Shown here: positions 42,858 to 52,111 of the stretch, piece after piece
How the letters are laid out: the number at the start of each line of letters is the position of its first letter
How positions within the stretch are numbered: the stretch's first letter is position 1
Source of the DNA: JAEWSN01 sp942493335
GTDB taxonomy: Bacteria; Bacillota; Clostridia; DSM-8532
Reading direction: 5' to 3'
Length of the DNA stretch: 64,000 nt
Assembly (NCBI GenBank): GCA_942493335.1
Contig: OW818693.1
Coordinates: 1,240,001 to 1,304,000 of the forward strand
Program-made: the position numbers and the translations under genes
The notes under the pieces: generated by a model
Told to the model about the DNA's origin: nothing
Database searches by the model: none
Seen by the model: only the letters and a program-made list of their open reading frames with translations

Positions 42858-44116
42858 ACGGTTTTCCTCCCGTTTCCGAGAAGATGATAGGCGAAACCTT
42901 TATCTTCCGGTTTCTCGGCGGACCAGAAGTTCCGTGTATCCAGAATGACAGGCGTGCGCATCACGGAGGCCAGCCTTGCAAAGTCGGGTTTCCCGAATTG
43001 CTTGTGGTTCACCGCCAGGAGAAGGAGATCCGCTCCTGCCGCCGATTCTTCCAATGTCCGTTGATTGGATCCTTCAAAATCAACATGCGGGTCCGCCACT
43101 ACGACTTCGATGCCGGGCAGGGCACGCAATTCATGTACCAGCTCAATGGCCGGACTTTCCCGCATGTCATCGACATCGGGCTTGTAGGTGACGCCGCAAA
43201 CGCAGACACGGCCGCCGGCTTCCGGCAGCAAGGAGCGCACCTGATCGCGGACATATGCCGGCATCCCGTCATTCGTCCTGCGGGACAGTGCGATGATCTG
43301 CGCGAGTTCCGGCTGCTTCTCCACGATGAACCACGGATCGACCGCGATGCAATGCCCGCCGACGCCGGGTCCCGGCTGATGCAGGTTCACGCGCGGATGA
43401 CGGTTTGCCATCCCGATGACGTCCCAGGCGTTGATGCCCATTTTCTCGCAGATTTTCGCGAGCTCGTTCGCCAGCGCGATGTTCACATCCCGGTAGGTGT
43501 TCTCCATGAGTTTCGTCATTTCTGCCGTGGTGGCGTCGGTCAGGTAGATCTCCCCGGACACGAAGCACTTGTACAGATCACGGACCTTTTCGGCCGCTGC
43601 AGCGGTCAGGCCGCCGACGACGCGGTTGTTTTCCTTCATCTCGATGAGAATCCGTCCGGGCAGGACTCGTTCAGGGCAGTAAGCCACATTCAGGTCCGCC
43701 ATCGGATCAAGCCCGCCCTTCGCAAGAATCGGCGCCATCAGGTCACGCGTGGTACCCGGCGGAGACGTGGATTCAAGGATCACCGTATCGCCCTTCTTCA
43801 ACAGGGGGAGCAAGCTTTCCGTGGCCGCCCTCACGGCGCGCATGTCTGCATTCCGGTCCGGCAGGATGGGGGTCGGCACGCAGACAATATAGACATCAGC
43901 CGGCTCGACCCGGCCGGAAGCGCGAAGGTTTCCGCTTTTCACCGCTTCCGAAACCGCGTCGTCCAGATAGGGCTCCTCAATGATGATCCGCCCCTGGTTC
44001 AGGGCTTCCACGGCCTTCGGATTCAAATCCATCCCGACGACCTGATGGCCATTCCTAGCAAACATGACGGCAGTAGGCAAACCGATGTAGCCGATGCCCA
44101 CGATACTGATTTTCAT
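42854..44116 (-). CDS. UDP-N-acetyl-mannosaminuronate-type nucleotide-sugar dehydrogenase
   Basis: 420 residues, ATG at 44116 with GGGAG 10 nt upstream. Oxidises a UDP-HexNAc (ManNAc type likely) to the uronic acid with two NAD+. N-terminal NAD site KISIVGIGYIGLPTAVMFA; STSPPGTT; YCPERVLPGRIL; catalytic Cys and surroundings GVTYKPDVDDMRESPA in the C-terminal domain; and GVGGHCIAVDPWF, which is closer to WecC than to UDP-glucose dehydrogenases. Heads the operon with the GT4 gene, and is divergent from the TagA/WecG gene, whose E. coli homologue transfers ManNAcA. Confidence 0.9.
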   Translation of the reverse strand: MKISIVGIGYIGLPTAVMFARNGHQVVGMDLNPKAVEALNQGRIIIEEPYLDDAVSEAVKSGNLRASGRVEPADVYIVCVPTPILPDRNADMRAVRAATESLLPLLKKGDTVILESTSPPGTTRDLMAPILAKGGLDPMADLNVAYCPERVLPGRILIEMKENNRVVGGLTAAAAEKVRDLYKCFVSGEIYLTDATTAEMTKLMENTYRDVNIALANELAKICEKMGINAWDVIGMANRHPRVNLHQPGPGVGGHCIAVDPWFIVEKQPELAQIIALSRRTNDGMPAYVRDQVRSLLPEAGGRVCVCGVTYKPDVDDMRESPAIELVHELRALPGIEVVVADPHVDFEGSNQRTLEESAAGADLLLLAVNHKQFGKPDFARLASVMRTPVILDTRNFWSAEKPEDKGFAYHLLGNGRKTV

Positions 44117-44363
44117 CGCATTCACTCTCCCTGTGGTTTGTCTGGCTTGGTTCTCTCGATGTCCAGTGTACCATCTCCACAAAAGGGTATCAACCCGAAC
44201 CCGCCCCAGCCGCAACTGACGACGGGGGTGTTCCGGAGGTCGGGCAGTGGTGTATACTGGATGTTGAAAGTTTTGCTGATACGGCGGAATCAGCCGCTGG
44301 GGCCACATCCGGCGCTTCCGGCTGAACGCTGCGCTGATCGCACATCCGAAAGGAATCGGTAAT

Positions 44364-45119
44364 ATGAACGAACGGACAGACATACACGGCGTGCAAATCT
44401 CCAATGTGACCATGGAGGAAACCCTCTCCCGCATCTCCGCCATGCTGGGACAGGAGGGCCTGCACACCGTCTACACCCCGAACGCTGAAATCATCATGCA
44501 AGCCGTCCGGGACCCTGAACTGGCAGCCCTGCTCAACCGGGCGGACCTCCTTCTTCCGGATGGAGCGGGTGTCGTGCTCGGTTCCCGCATTCTGGGGACT
44601 CCGGTGAAGGAAAAGGTATCCGGCATTGATGTGGCCCGAGGCCTTTTCCTCCGTTCGGCTGAGATTCCGGCCCGTTTCTTTCTGTTCGGCGGAAAGCCCG
44701 GTGTGGCGGAACAGGCTGCAACGCATCTGCTGGCAGACTATCCGGGCATCCGGATCGCAGGCTTCCGGAATGGCTATTTCAAGCCGGAGGACGTACCCGA
44801 GATCATTGGGGAGATCAACCGTTCAGGGGCGGATATCCTCTTTGTCTGCCTTGGCGCACCCAGACAGGAAAAATGGATCGAGGCAAACCGGGAAGATCTC
44901 CGATGCAAAGTCGCACTCGGACTGGGCGGCAGCCTGGACATCTTCGCAGGAACCGTCAAACTCGCACCTGAATGGATGCGGCGCGCAGGTCTGGAATGGC
45001 TGGCCCGGCTGGCCAGAGAACCTTTCCGCTGGAAGCGGATGCTGGATCTGCCCCGTTTCGTTCTGCTGACCCTTCGGGTCCGTCTGTTCGGCAGGCCTTC
45101 AGGAAACCGGGTACCGTAG
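44364..45119 (+). CDS. WecG/TagA/CpsF-family glycosyltransferase
   Basis: 251 residues, ATG at 44364 with AAAGGAAT upstream. The GT26 signatures are clear: YTPNAEIIMQAVRD, LLPDGAGVVLGSR, SGIDVARGLFL, FLFGGKPGVAEQAA and LGAPRQEKWIEANRE. TagA adds ManNAc to undecaprenyl-PP-GlcNAc in wall teichoic acid; WecG adds ManNAcA in enterobacterial common antigen. With a ManNAcA-type dehydrogenase divergently encoded 247 bp away, either donor is possible. The last codons (GNRVP) fall inside the first unit of the tandem repeat that follows. Confidence 0.92.
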   Translation: MNERTDIHGVQISNVTMEETLSRISAMLGQEGLHTVYTPNAEIIMQAVRDPELAALLNRADLLLPDGAGVVLGSRILGTPVKEKVSGIDVARGLFLRSAEIPARFFLFGGKPGVAEQAATHLLADYPGIRIAGFRNGYFKPEDVPEIIGEINRSGADILFVCLGAPRQEKWIEANREDLRCKVALGLGGSLDIFAGTVKLAPEWMRRAGLEWLARLAREPFRWKRMLDLPRFVLLTLRVRLFGRPSGNRVP

Positions 45120-45203
45120 CAGGAAACCGGGTATCCCAATGATGACCGGGTATCCCAATGATGACCGGGTATCCCAGCGATGACCAATATCCCAGCGATG
45201 ACC
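45101..45203. repeat. Tandem array of 18-20-bp units
   Basis: Five full units and one partial, pattern GATGACCGGGTATCCCAAT with the first two units beginning AGGAAACCGGGTA. The array begins inside the last six codons of the TagA/WecG gene and runs to 14 nt before the next stop codon on the other strand. No spacers. Confidence 0.9.
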
Positions 45204-45216
45204 GTCTTCGGCGCAT

Positions 45217-47085
45217 TCATTCCGGCAGGGATGCAAGCTTCATGCAAATCCGATTCACCAGATGGTAGAGTTCCCCGCTCGTTGCGGGGCCTGATTCCTG
45301 CCAATGGTCCCGCAGCACGGCCGGCACCTTGTAGCCGTCTCCCTCTTCCAGCCAGGCAAACAGCCACTCGCTGGCCTTGCCGGAGCCGTCAGGCCTTTCC
45401 TGACCGGTCAGTGCGATGAACAGGTTGGCCGCAGCCTCCGTTGTGATGGATTCAGCGTCGGGCATTTCGGAAAGTTGCTTGTCCAGCTCCAGTGCATACC
45501 GTTCCGGTGCCATCCGCAGCAGCGCATTTTTCGCCAGCAGCTTCAATGTCCCGGATGAGCAGGGTTCCGGGATCCGGAAGTCGTTCTCGGTCCCACCGAG
45601 CAAGACGCCATGGACTACCAGGTTCTTGACATCCTCATACATCCAGGCGGAGGAAAGAGGCGTCCCATCCTTCTGCAGCAGCGTCTCGTGAAGTTCCGGC
45701 AACTGCTGGCCGGCACGCTCCATGTATGCCACGAACCCATGCAGTGCCTCGGCGGGAAGGGCGGACACATCCACAGGCGCAATACCTTCCATCACGCAAT
45801 AGGCGGCGGCCAGTCCGGCTCCCTCCCCCACGACGGTCCGCGCGGAAACCGTGCCGGCACCCGTGGCGGCAAGGGAAGTGAAACCCGCTTTCGAGCCGAG
45901 CATCATCACATTCCGCCAGCCTTGTGGAATCAGGCTCCCAAGGGGAACAGCATAAGCATTCGGTTGGCACAGGACGGAAGGATCGTCGCCCCGCACAAAA
46001 CGTCCGGCGATGGCCGGATCTGAAAGAACGGCGACCTTGTCCGGCCAATCCCGGTTTTCGAGCAGATCCGACACACCGAGTACCACCATTCCCGCGTAAT
46101 GTTTGTTTTCCGGCACAAACAACCTTGTCGCCGCCATATCCCAATCCACTTTTGAAAAAGGAACCAGTTCCGTCTTGAGATAGGCGGTCAGGTGCATCGC
46201 TTCTCTGATACAGGCATTATAGGCTTCATTCAGCGCTCTCGGATCCCCGGGATCGACAAAGGCGACCCGCAGTCCAGTGACCAATACGCCGTCCTCATCC
46301 TGGCGGATCAGGGCAGGGAATTCAAGCTTGATATTTCCGCCTGATCGCGGATAGGCCATCAATACGTCGGAAAGCTCCGTTCCATACTCCCCCACTTTTG
46401 CAATGGTCCGCATGTCGTCCCAGTTGATGCCCCGGATGCGGAAATTGAAGGACAAGGGTTCGAAGAACCCCTTCGCGCCCAGATCTTCCGAACCCCGCGT
46501 GTAGGGTACCTGAAGCATGTCAAGGAGAAGGCCGCCTTCCGTGGCATCGATGAAGACCGATGCATGGATGGTCTTCATTTCACCCCCGGCATACAGGGTG
46601 ACGGAGGAAACACTCCGCGCATCCGACGCCACGCCGGTGAGTGTGGCGTTGTAAATCGTCTTCAGCCTCGACTCGCCCGACATGACGCGCAGCATGTTGC
46701 GCAGATAGGTGAATTCCGTGAATGTGCTTTCCACTCCGCCGAACATGTCCCTGAAAACCGGTCCTGCCAGTGTGATCTTGCGTCCGTCAATCCGCCCCTC
46801 CTGCGGGACCATGTGATTGAGCAGGCAGGAAGACATGTAACTGGCCGGATCAGGTTCGGACGTGATCAGCAGGGTGTTCATCCCGGCCCGTGCCGCTGCG
46901 ACGGCAGCGGCTATTCCTTCCGGTTCCATGCCGATCACGGCCACATCGATCTTGTCCCCGGTCCGGTATCCGAATTTCGACATCGCCTTGTCGTCACGCT
47001 TCAGGATGGGAAAGATGCCGAAAAGGAGCGTGAGCACGATTAATCCGGCAACCACAAGGGTTTGAGTCTGTTTCTTCCGGATCAT
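45217..47085 (-). CDS. Membrane-anchored FAD-dependent oxidoreductase
   Basis: 622 residues, ATG at 47085 directly behind GGGGGAGAAGG. An N-terminal uncleaved signal anchor (TLVVAGLIVLTLLFGIFPIL) puts the enzyme outside the membrane. The FAD site is slightly unusual (VAVIGMEPEGIAAAVAAARAG), followed by the FAD_oxidored-family segments FIDATEGGLLLDML and NVMMLGSKAGFTSLAATGAG. C-terminal 120 residues look like an added helical domain. The family contains dehydrogenases of unknown substrate. It is 13 nt downstream of a secreted protein gene, likely its partner. Confidence 0.8.
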   Translation of the reverse strand: MIRKKQTQTLVVAGLIVLTLLFGIFPILKRDDKAMSKFGYRTGDKIDVAVIGMEPEGIAAAVAAARAGMNTLLITSEPDPASYMSSCLLNHMVPQEGRIDGRKITLAGPVFRDMFGGVESTFTEFTYLRNMLRVMSGESRLKTIYNATLTGVASDARSVSSVTLYAGGEMKTIHASVFIDATEGGLLLDMLQVPYTRGSEDLGAKGFFEPLSFNFRIRGINWDDMRTIAKVGEYGTELSDVLMAYPRSGGNIKLEFPALIRQDEDGVLVTGLRVAFVDPGDPRALNEAYNACIREAMHLTAYLKTELVPFSKVDWDMAATRLFVPENKHYAGMVVLGVSDLLENRDWPDKVAVLSDPAIAGRFVRGDDPSVLCQPNAYAVPLGSLIPQGWRNVMMLGSKAGFTSLAATGAGTVSARTVVGEGAGLAAAYCVMEGIAPVDVSALPAEALHGFVAYMERAGQQLPELHETLLQKDGTPLSSAWMYEDVKNLVVHGVLLGGTENDFRIPEPCSSGTLKLLAKNALLRMAPERYALELDKQLSEMPDAESITTEAAANLFIALTGQERPDGSGKASEWLFAWLEEGDGYKVPAVLRDHWQESGPATSGELYHLVNRICMKLASLPE

Positions 47086-47098
47086 CCTTCTCCCCCTG

Positions 47099-47680
47099 TC
47101 ATTTTACGGTATATCCGCCACGGATCAGCAGATAGGCGGTCTGCGTCTTGAACTGGAGACCCCTGCCATCGGTTCGGGAGGAAATGAGCAGATGCTGGTT
47201 CGCGACAGCAGCGCCGGCCTTCAGGTCCGCTCCGGATGTGACATCCGCCAGACCACCGTAGGTACCCTGGATGGTTGTGGCTTTCCCGCTGCGCACGATG
47301 ATTTCCGCTCCGCCCGACAGCAGGACAGTCTTGCCGGCAGGGACTTCCACCGCGATAAACCCGCTGTCCATCGCATTCATGCGGGCCTTGAGGCTGTCGA
47401 TGCCCGTCAGCGCGTCAATGATGAAATGGGTGAGTTCTCCGACATCCGTCTGCAACTGCGCCACCGCTTCCGAATCCACCGGTACGGCGGGACCGCCTGT
47501 TGGCGTCGCGATGCTGGTCTGGCCTGTGATCGCTGCAATTCTCTGATCCACATAACTCTTGGTAACAAGCGGATCCATTTCACTCCCGGGCTGGGAACCG
47601 GCGGCGGATGCAAACATGATCCCCATTCCGGCCATCATGCCGGCCATGGCCGCCAATCCTGTCTTTATCATCTGCTTCAT
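47099..47680 (-). CDS. Secreted protein of unknown function (GGY-tail type)
   Basis: 193 residues. The ATG at 47680 has GAGG 9 nt upstream; a GTG at 47695 is less likely. A signal sequence is followed by DPLVTKSYVDQRIAA, a short Thr/Pro/Ala linker, a predicted coiled-coil stretch (VAQLQTDVGELTHFIIDAL) and a beta-rich domain ending in LISSRTDGRGLQFKTQTAYL and GGYTVK. I do not know a function. Similar end-domains occur in clostridial secreted proteins. Its gene leads into the extracytoplasmic FAD oxidoreductase gene. Confidence 0.7.
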   Translation of the reverse strand: MKQMIKTGLAAMAGMMAGMGIMFASAAGSQPGSEMDPLVTKSYVDQRIAAITGQTSIATPTGGPAVPVDSEAVAQLQTDVGELTHFIIDALTGIDSLKARMNAMDSGFIAVEVPAGKTVLLSGGAEIIVRSGKATTIQGTYGGLADVTSGADLKAGAAVANQHLLISSRTDGRGLQFKTQTAYLLIRGGYTVK

Positions 47681-47838
47681 GCGTATTTTCCTCACTTTCG
47701 ACTTTCTGCGGCGAATTCCCTCTCAGAGGAACAGCTCCCGATTCGGACTCCTGGTTCGCCAGAATCATCATATGGGCTGCAATCGTGCAAGTCAAATGAC
47801 AATTCGGCGGCAATCCGCCGCAGGGCCCGGATGCCTTG

Positions 47839-49017
47839 TCACAAAAGGTAATTGTGGATGTGGACGATTTTTTCGTCACGCTTGTAGACCCGTGGGATCC
47901 GCTTGCCGATGAGACAAACGGTTTCATAGGGGATGGTGCCCGCAAGGGCGGCCAGCTCCTCCACTCCGATGCGGTTGTTGCCCTGCTCGCCGAACAAAAC
48001 CACTTCATCCCCTGTATGAACCTCACCCGGTACATCCGTGACATCCACCATGCACTGATCCATGCAGACGGTGCCGACAACCGGCGCCGGGCAACCATTG
48101 ACCAGAACCCGTGCCCTGTTCGTAAACAGCCGCGAATACCCGTCCGCATATCCGATGGGGATGGTCGCGATCCGGGAGGTCCGCCCAGCCTGCCATTTGC
48201 GGCCATAACTCACCGACATGCCCGTCGTGATTTCCTTCACGAGAATGACATGGGCCTTCAGGGACATGGCCGGCTGCAAACGGATGCCGCCGGTCCGGAT
48301 ATCCGGGTCTGGCAGGATCCCGTACAGGATGATGCCTGGACGCACCATGTCGAGTGCGGTGCGTGGATGGGCGAGAATTCCGGCACTGTTCGCGGCGTGG
48401 CGGATCGGAATGAGAATGCCGATCCGGTTCAGCTCCTCCAGAATGTTCTCGAACAATTCGAACTGCCGTTCCGTAAAAGTGGGATCCGCTTCATCCGCCG
48501 AAGCGAAATGGGTGAAAATCCCTTCCACAACCATACCGGGCAGCCGACTGATGGCAACGACGTCCTTGACGGCCGAATACCCCGGCAGAAAGCCGACGCG
48601 CGACATGCCGGTATCGATCTTCACATGGATGCGGGCCTGCTTCCCCGCTGCCAGCGCCGCAGCCGACAAGGCGCCTGCAAGATCATGGCTGAACACCGTC
48701 TGTGTGACGCCATGTTCCAGTATTTCCCCGGCGCGTTTCGGATCCGTATGTCCCAGCACAAGGATGGGGACATCGACCCCCATATGCCGCAGCTGCAACG
48801 CCTCATCCAGCATGGAAACCGCAAGGCGCGTCGCTCCCGCTTCCAGCATGGTCTGAACGGTTTCCTTCACGCCATGACCGTATGCATCCGCCTTCACGAC
48901 GGCCATGATTTCCGTGCGCGGCCCGACCAATCGTCTGATCTCCCCGACATTCCAGGCAATCCGGTCCAGGTCGATTTCCGCCCAGGCACGGTTGACCAAT
49001 CCGCCCATGTCCAACAT
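47839..49017 (-). CDS. alr: Alanine racemase
   Basis: 392 residues. PLP enzyme making D-alanine for peptidoglycan. K42 in AVVKADAYGHG is the Schiff-base Lys. The second catalytic residue, Tyr, is in MSVSYGRKW, and the PLP-phosphate region is HAANSAGIL. The C-terminal beta domain has MDQCMVDVTD. The ATG at 49017 with GGGGAAACC upstream is used; an in-frame ATG at 49008 is possible. Follows nnr by 88 nt, an arrangement common in Bacillota. Confidence 0.95.
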   Translation of the reverse strand: MLDMGGLVNRAWAEIDLDRIAWNVGEIRRLVGPRTEIMAVVKADAYGHGVKETVQTMLEAGATRLAVSMLDEALQLRHMGVDVPILVLGHTDPKRAGEILEHGVTQTVFSHDLAGALSAAALAAGKQARIHVKIDTGMSRVGFLPGYSAVKDVVAISRLPGMVVEGIFTHFASADEADPTFTERQFELFENILEELNRIGILIPIRHAANSAGILAHPRTALDMVRPGIILYGILPDPDIRTGGIRLQPAMSLKAHVILVKEITTGMSVSYGRKWQAGRTSRIATIPIGYADGYSRLFTNRARVLVNGCPAPVVGTVCMDQCMVDVTDVPGEVHTGDEVVLFGEQGNNRIGVEELAALAGTIPYETVCLIGKRIPRVYKRDEKIVHIHNYLL

Positions 49018-49105
49018 GTTGGTTTCCCCGCTTTCTTCCTTGGTTTATCCTTATTCCCACGATCGGCCGAGTGCACGTGGCAGCCCGGCCGGTTGCCATG
49101 ACTGC

Positions 49106-50662
49106 TCATTTGCAGCGTTGTTCCACTTCCAGATACGCGGCGCCGAGGTGTGTGATCAGGTCCGTTGCGATCAGGGCCTGCCGGCCGCAGGATCGGATGG
49201 CGATGTCGCCTGCAAGTCCGTGCAGATACGCGCCGCAGAACGCCGCACCGGCCAGATCCATCCCCTGCGCGGCAAGCGAGGCGATCAGTCCCGCCAGCAC
49301 ATCCCCGGAGCCGGCTGTCGCCATGCCGCTGTTTCCCGTGGTATTGATGAAAGCTCTTCCGTCAGGCGTGGCCACGACGGTTCCGGGTCCCTTCAGGAGC
49401 ACCACGGCCTGCCACTGTTCCGCGCACCGGAGGGCGTTCCCAAGCGGGTCCGCCAGTACCTGCGGGACTGTGACGCCCATCAGACGGGCCATCTCCCCGG
49501 CGTGCGGCGTCAGGACCACATGCCGGGGAAGCCGGCTTCGGATGTCCCCCCCCACAGCAAGAAGCCCGAGTGCGCCGGCATCCAGCACGACCGGCAATTC
49601 CCCGGCTTCCTGCAACAGCCGGTCCAAAAGCAGATCTGTTTCCCCGTTCACGGGAAGACCCGGACCGATCAGGAGCGAATCGCATCCCGGCAGATTTCTC
49701 CAGGCATCATCCGCCGCCTCTGCCGTCCAATTTCCTTCCGGCGCCACCACGGGAAGCACGACGGCTTCCGGCAGCCTGGCCGTGAGAATGCCGGCGGATG
49801 GCGCAGGAATGAGACAGCGAACCAGACCGGCGCCGCCACGGAGGACGGCGGAGGCCGATAGGACGGCCGCCCCCGTCATGCCGGCGGACCCCGCCACGGA
49901 GAGAACGACTCCCGCGCTCCCCTTGTGGGCATTGACAGGCCGCTTGGGCAAGGCGTTCGAAACCAGACGGGCATCGATGCTCTCCAGCCTGTGTCCGGGA
50001 AAATCCATCAGGCTTACGGGCATGCCAATATCCGCCACGTGAACCGTGCCGGCGAGTGCTGCGCCCGGGTGCAGAAACAGGCCGGGTTTTCCCAGCGCAA
50101 AGGTCACCGTGCTGTCCGCCCGGACCGCTTCCCCTGGAGCCTGGCCCGTGCGGCCATCCACACCCGAAGGGACGTCGATGGCCAACACGGGTCCTGAAAA
50201 TCGGTTGATCGCTTCAATGGCGTCTCTTGAAAGGCCGGAAGGTGCTCGGGACAGACCGGTTCCAAAGAGTCCGTCCACAACAAGCGCACAATCCCGGAAC
50301 AAGGCCTCCCACCCGGCCGCTGAGATGGATGCGTCCAGTTCAACTACCGGAACCCCCATCCGAAGCAGAATATCCAAATTCACTGCGGCATCACCCCGCA
50401 CCTGCGTCATCGGGACAATCAGGGCCACGCGGATGGCACAGTCTGCATTGAGCAGGTGTCGTGCGGCCGCGAACGCATCACCGCCGTTGTTGCCCGGGCC
50501 AGCCAGGAGAAGGACGACCCCGCGGGAATGCCCAAGCAGGGAAAGCGCCTCCAGTGCCGTCTGGCGCGCAGCATTCTCCATCATGACCATTCCGGGGATG
50601 CCAAACACTTCCGAGGCGGCCTGATCCATCTGCCGCATGGTTTCCGGATAAACGAGCTTCAT
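49106..50662 (-). CDS. nnr: Bifunctional NAD(P)H-hydrate epimerase / ADP-dependent dehydratase
   Basis: 518 residues, fused NnrE-NnrD, which repairs hydrated NAD(P)H. Epimerase half (1-215): MVMMENAARQTALEAL, AGPGNNGGDAFAAARHL and VDGLFGTGLSR. Dehydratase half: KGSAGVVLSVAGSAGMTGAAVL, LTPHAGEMARL and the ATP/ADP site NTTGNSGMATAGSGDVLAG with the catalytic Asp. Its start overlaps the stop of the coiled-coil gene by 4 nt. Confidence 0.95.
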   Translation of the reverse strand: MKLVYPETMRQMDQAASEVFGIPGMVMMENAARQTALEALSLLGHSRGVVLLLAGPGNNGGDAFAAARHLLNADCAIRVALIVPMTQVRGDAAVNLDILLRMGVPVVELDASISAAGWEALFRDCALVVDGLFGTGLSRAPSGLSRDAIEAINRFSGPVLAIDVPSGVDGRTGQAPGEAVRADSTVTFALGKPGLFLHPGAALAGTVHVADIGMPVSLMDFPGHRLESIDARLVSNALPKRPVNAHKGSAGVVLSVAGSAGMTGAAVLSASAVLRGGAGLVRCLIPAPSAGILTARLPEAVVLPVVAPEGNWTAEAADDAWRNLPGCDSLLIGPGLPVNGETDLLLDRLLQEAGELPVVLDAGALGLLAVGGDIRSRLPRHVVLTPHAGEMARLMGVTVPQVLADPLGNALRCAEQWQAVVLLKGPGTVVATPDGRAFINTTGNSGMATAGSGDVLAGLIASLAAQGMDLAGAAFCGAYLHGLAGDIAIRSCGRQALIATDLITHLGAAYLEVEQRCK

Positions 50663-51423
50663 GGATTTCCTCCCTTTTTCCCCTCTTCCGTCGGTTCGGA
50701 ATCCGCCTGGTTTTCCGGCGGAACCGGGAGCTGAAGGCTTTGAAGCAATTTTATAGATTCATGGATGTCCTGTGCGAACTGCGTTTCAAGCATCTGGACG
50801 TATTCCATGCCATACAGGCGGGTAAAAGGTTCGGACAGCGCACTCCAGTCCAATGCCATGGAATCGCGCTCCACTTTTTTCCGTTCCAGTTCCGCCTCCA
50901 TGCCGGCAATCTCTTCAACCAGCACCGGCAGACGGCTCTGTGCCTGACGGAGCGTGGAAAACACATGCGAAGCCGTCACCTTCATCATGGTCAGATTCGC
51001 GGTGCGAAGGGAGGCGTCCACACTTTCCGTTTCCTCCAGCAGCGCGGACCAGCGAAGATTGATGCGCTCGATTTCATCACGGCTTTGCTGCAGGGTCTTT
51101 TTCGCTTCGAGGTTTCCATCTTCGAAGGCTTCCTTCGTCAGTTTCATGATTTGCTGCATGGCACGCTTCTTGCCGGGTTCCAACTGCTCGAGCTCCTGGT
51201 GCAGCGCGGCCTGCCTGCGGAGGAGGCCATCCATCTCCGATTCGAGTGCGCTCAGGGCCGGCGGCAGGGTTCTTCCGGAAAACAATGCGGTCCACCGCTC
51301 ATCAATGGACAACAGGACAATCCCGTTCTTCCGGAGCAGCGAAGGATCCACCTCCGGCACTTCCACTTCTGTGGAGGCTGGTACGGGAACGGGTTTTGGC
51401 GTCTTCTTGCCGAAAAGGGCCAT
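50659..51423 (-). CDS. Coiled-coil protein of unknown function
   Basis: 254 residues, ATG at 51423 behind AGGAGGATCCCT. After MALFGKKTPKPVPVP there is no membrane segment or signal. Most of the chain (about 70-215) is charged helix with heptad character (ALHQELEQLEPGKKRAMQQI, GMEAELERKKVERDSMALDW). It has no recognisable catalytic motif. It resembles small bacterial coiled-coil proteins only in general character. Coupled to nnr downstream and 48 nt below the NUDIX gene. Confidence 0.65.
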   Translation of the reverse strand: MALFGKKTPKPVPVPASTEVEVPEVDPSLLRKNGIVLLSIDERWTALFSGRTLPPALSALESEMDGLLRRQAALHQELEQLEPGKKRAMQQIMKLTKEAFEDGNLEAKKTLQQSRDEIERINLRWSALLEETESVDASLRTANLTMMKVTASHVFSTLRQAQSRLPVLVEEIAGMEAELERKKVERDSMALDWSALSEPFTRLYGMEYVQMLETQFAQDIHESIKLLQSLQLPVPPENQADSEPTEEGKKGGNP

Positions 51424-51471
51424 AGGGATCCTCCTGTCGCGCCGGATCCATGCATCCGGCATGGGAGCCGC

Positions 51472-52077
51472 CTATTCCACGGCTTTCACGGTCTGCCTGT
51501 TCATCAGGTAAGCGGCGATTTCGTGGGTGGTTGCATACCTGAACCGCCCCCAGTCCCGCCATTCTTCCTTGATCCGGAGCAATCTGCCGGCGATGTTCTC
51601 AAGCTCTTCCGGTTCCACTTCCATCACGGCGGATACTTCCGCGTCCGTCGCGTCTTCGAGCAGGTTTCCGCTGATTTCCCTCATATGGAACAAAAAGGAG
51701 TAAAAAGGAAAGGAACGCCCCCCATGTGTGAAGGTAATGCACAGTACGCCCAGAAACCGCTCCATCGCCGTTTCGAGTCCCAGCTCTTCCTTCACTTCGC
51801 GATGCACTGCGTCCAGCACGTCCTCCCCATGGGATATGCCGCCGGTCGGAATCCGGAAGATGCCTTCCGGGTATTCCGCGCTCGTGATGGCAATGATCCG
51901 GCCATCCCGCCGCTCCACCGCGAATACGGCTTCCCCGAAACGGTCCCGGCGGACGAGATCCCGCGCACGACGCCAGAAATGCCCGTTCTCATAGGGAATC
52001 TCCAGGCTCCGGATCCAGGCTTTCGGATCGATGGCCGCACGCATGCGGTCCACCCTTTCCACATCCATGTTTTGCAC
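51472..52077 (-). CDS. NUDIX hydrolase
   Basis: 201 residues from a GTG at 52077, chosen because GGGAGG is 5 nt upstream; the first ATG (52068) is 14 nt away. The Nudix box is complete: GGISHGEDVLDAVHREVKEE then LGL, fitting Gx5Ex7REUxEExGU. It hydrolyses some nucleoside-diphosphate-linked compound; the C-terminal 80 residues (EVEPEELENIAGRLLRIKEE) contain no discriminating motif. Between lepB and the coiled-coil gene in a minus-strand run. Confidence 0.88.
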   Translation of the reverse strand: MQNMDVERVDRMRAAIDPKAWIRSLEIPYENGHFWRRARDLVRRDRFGEAVFAVERRDGRIIAITSAEYPEGIFRIPTGGISHGEDVLDAVHREVKEELGLETAMERFLGVLCITFTHGGRSFPFYSFLFHMREISGNLLEDATDAEVSAVMEVEPEELENIAGRLLRIKEEWRDWGRFRYATTHEIAAYLMNRQTVKAVE

Positions 52078-52111
52078 TGTTGCCTCCCAAATTCGTGACG
52101 ATGCAAAGGGA

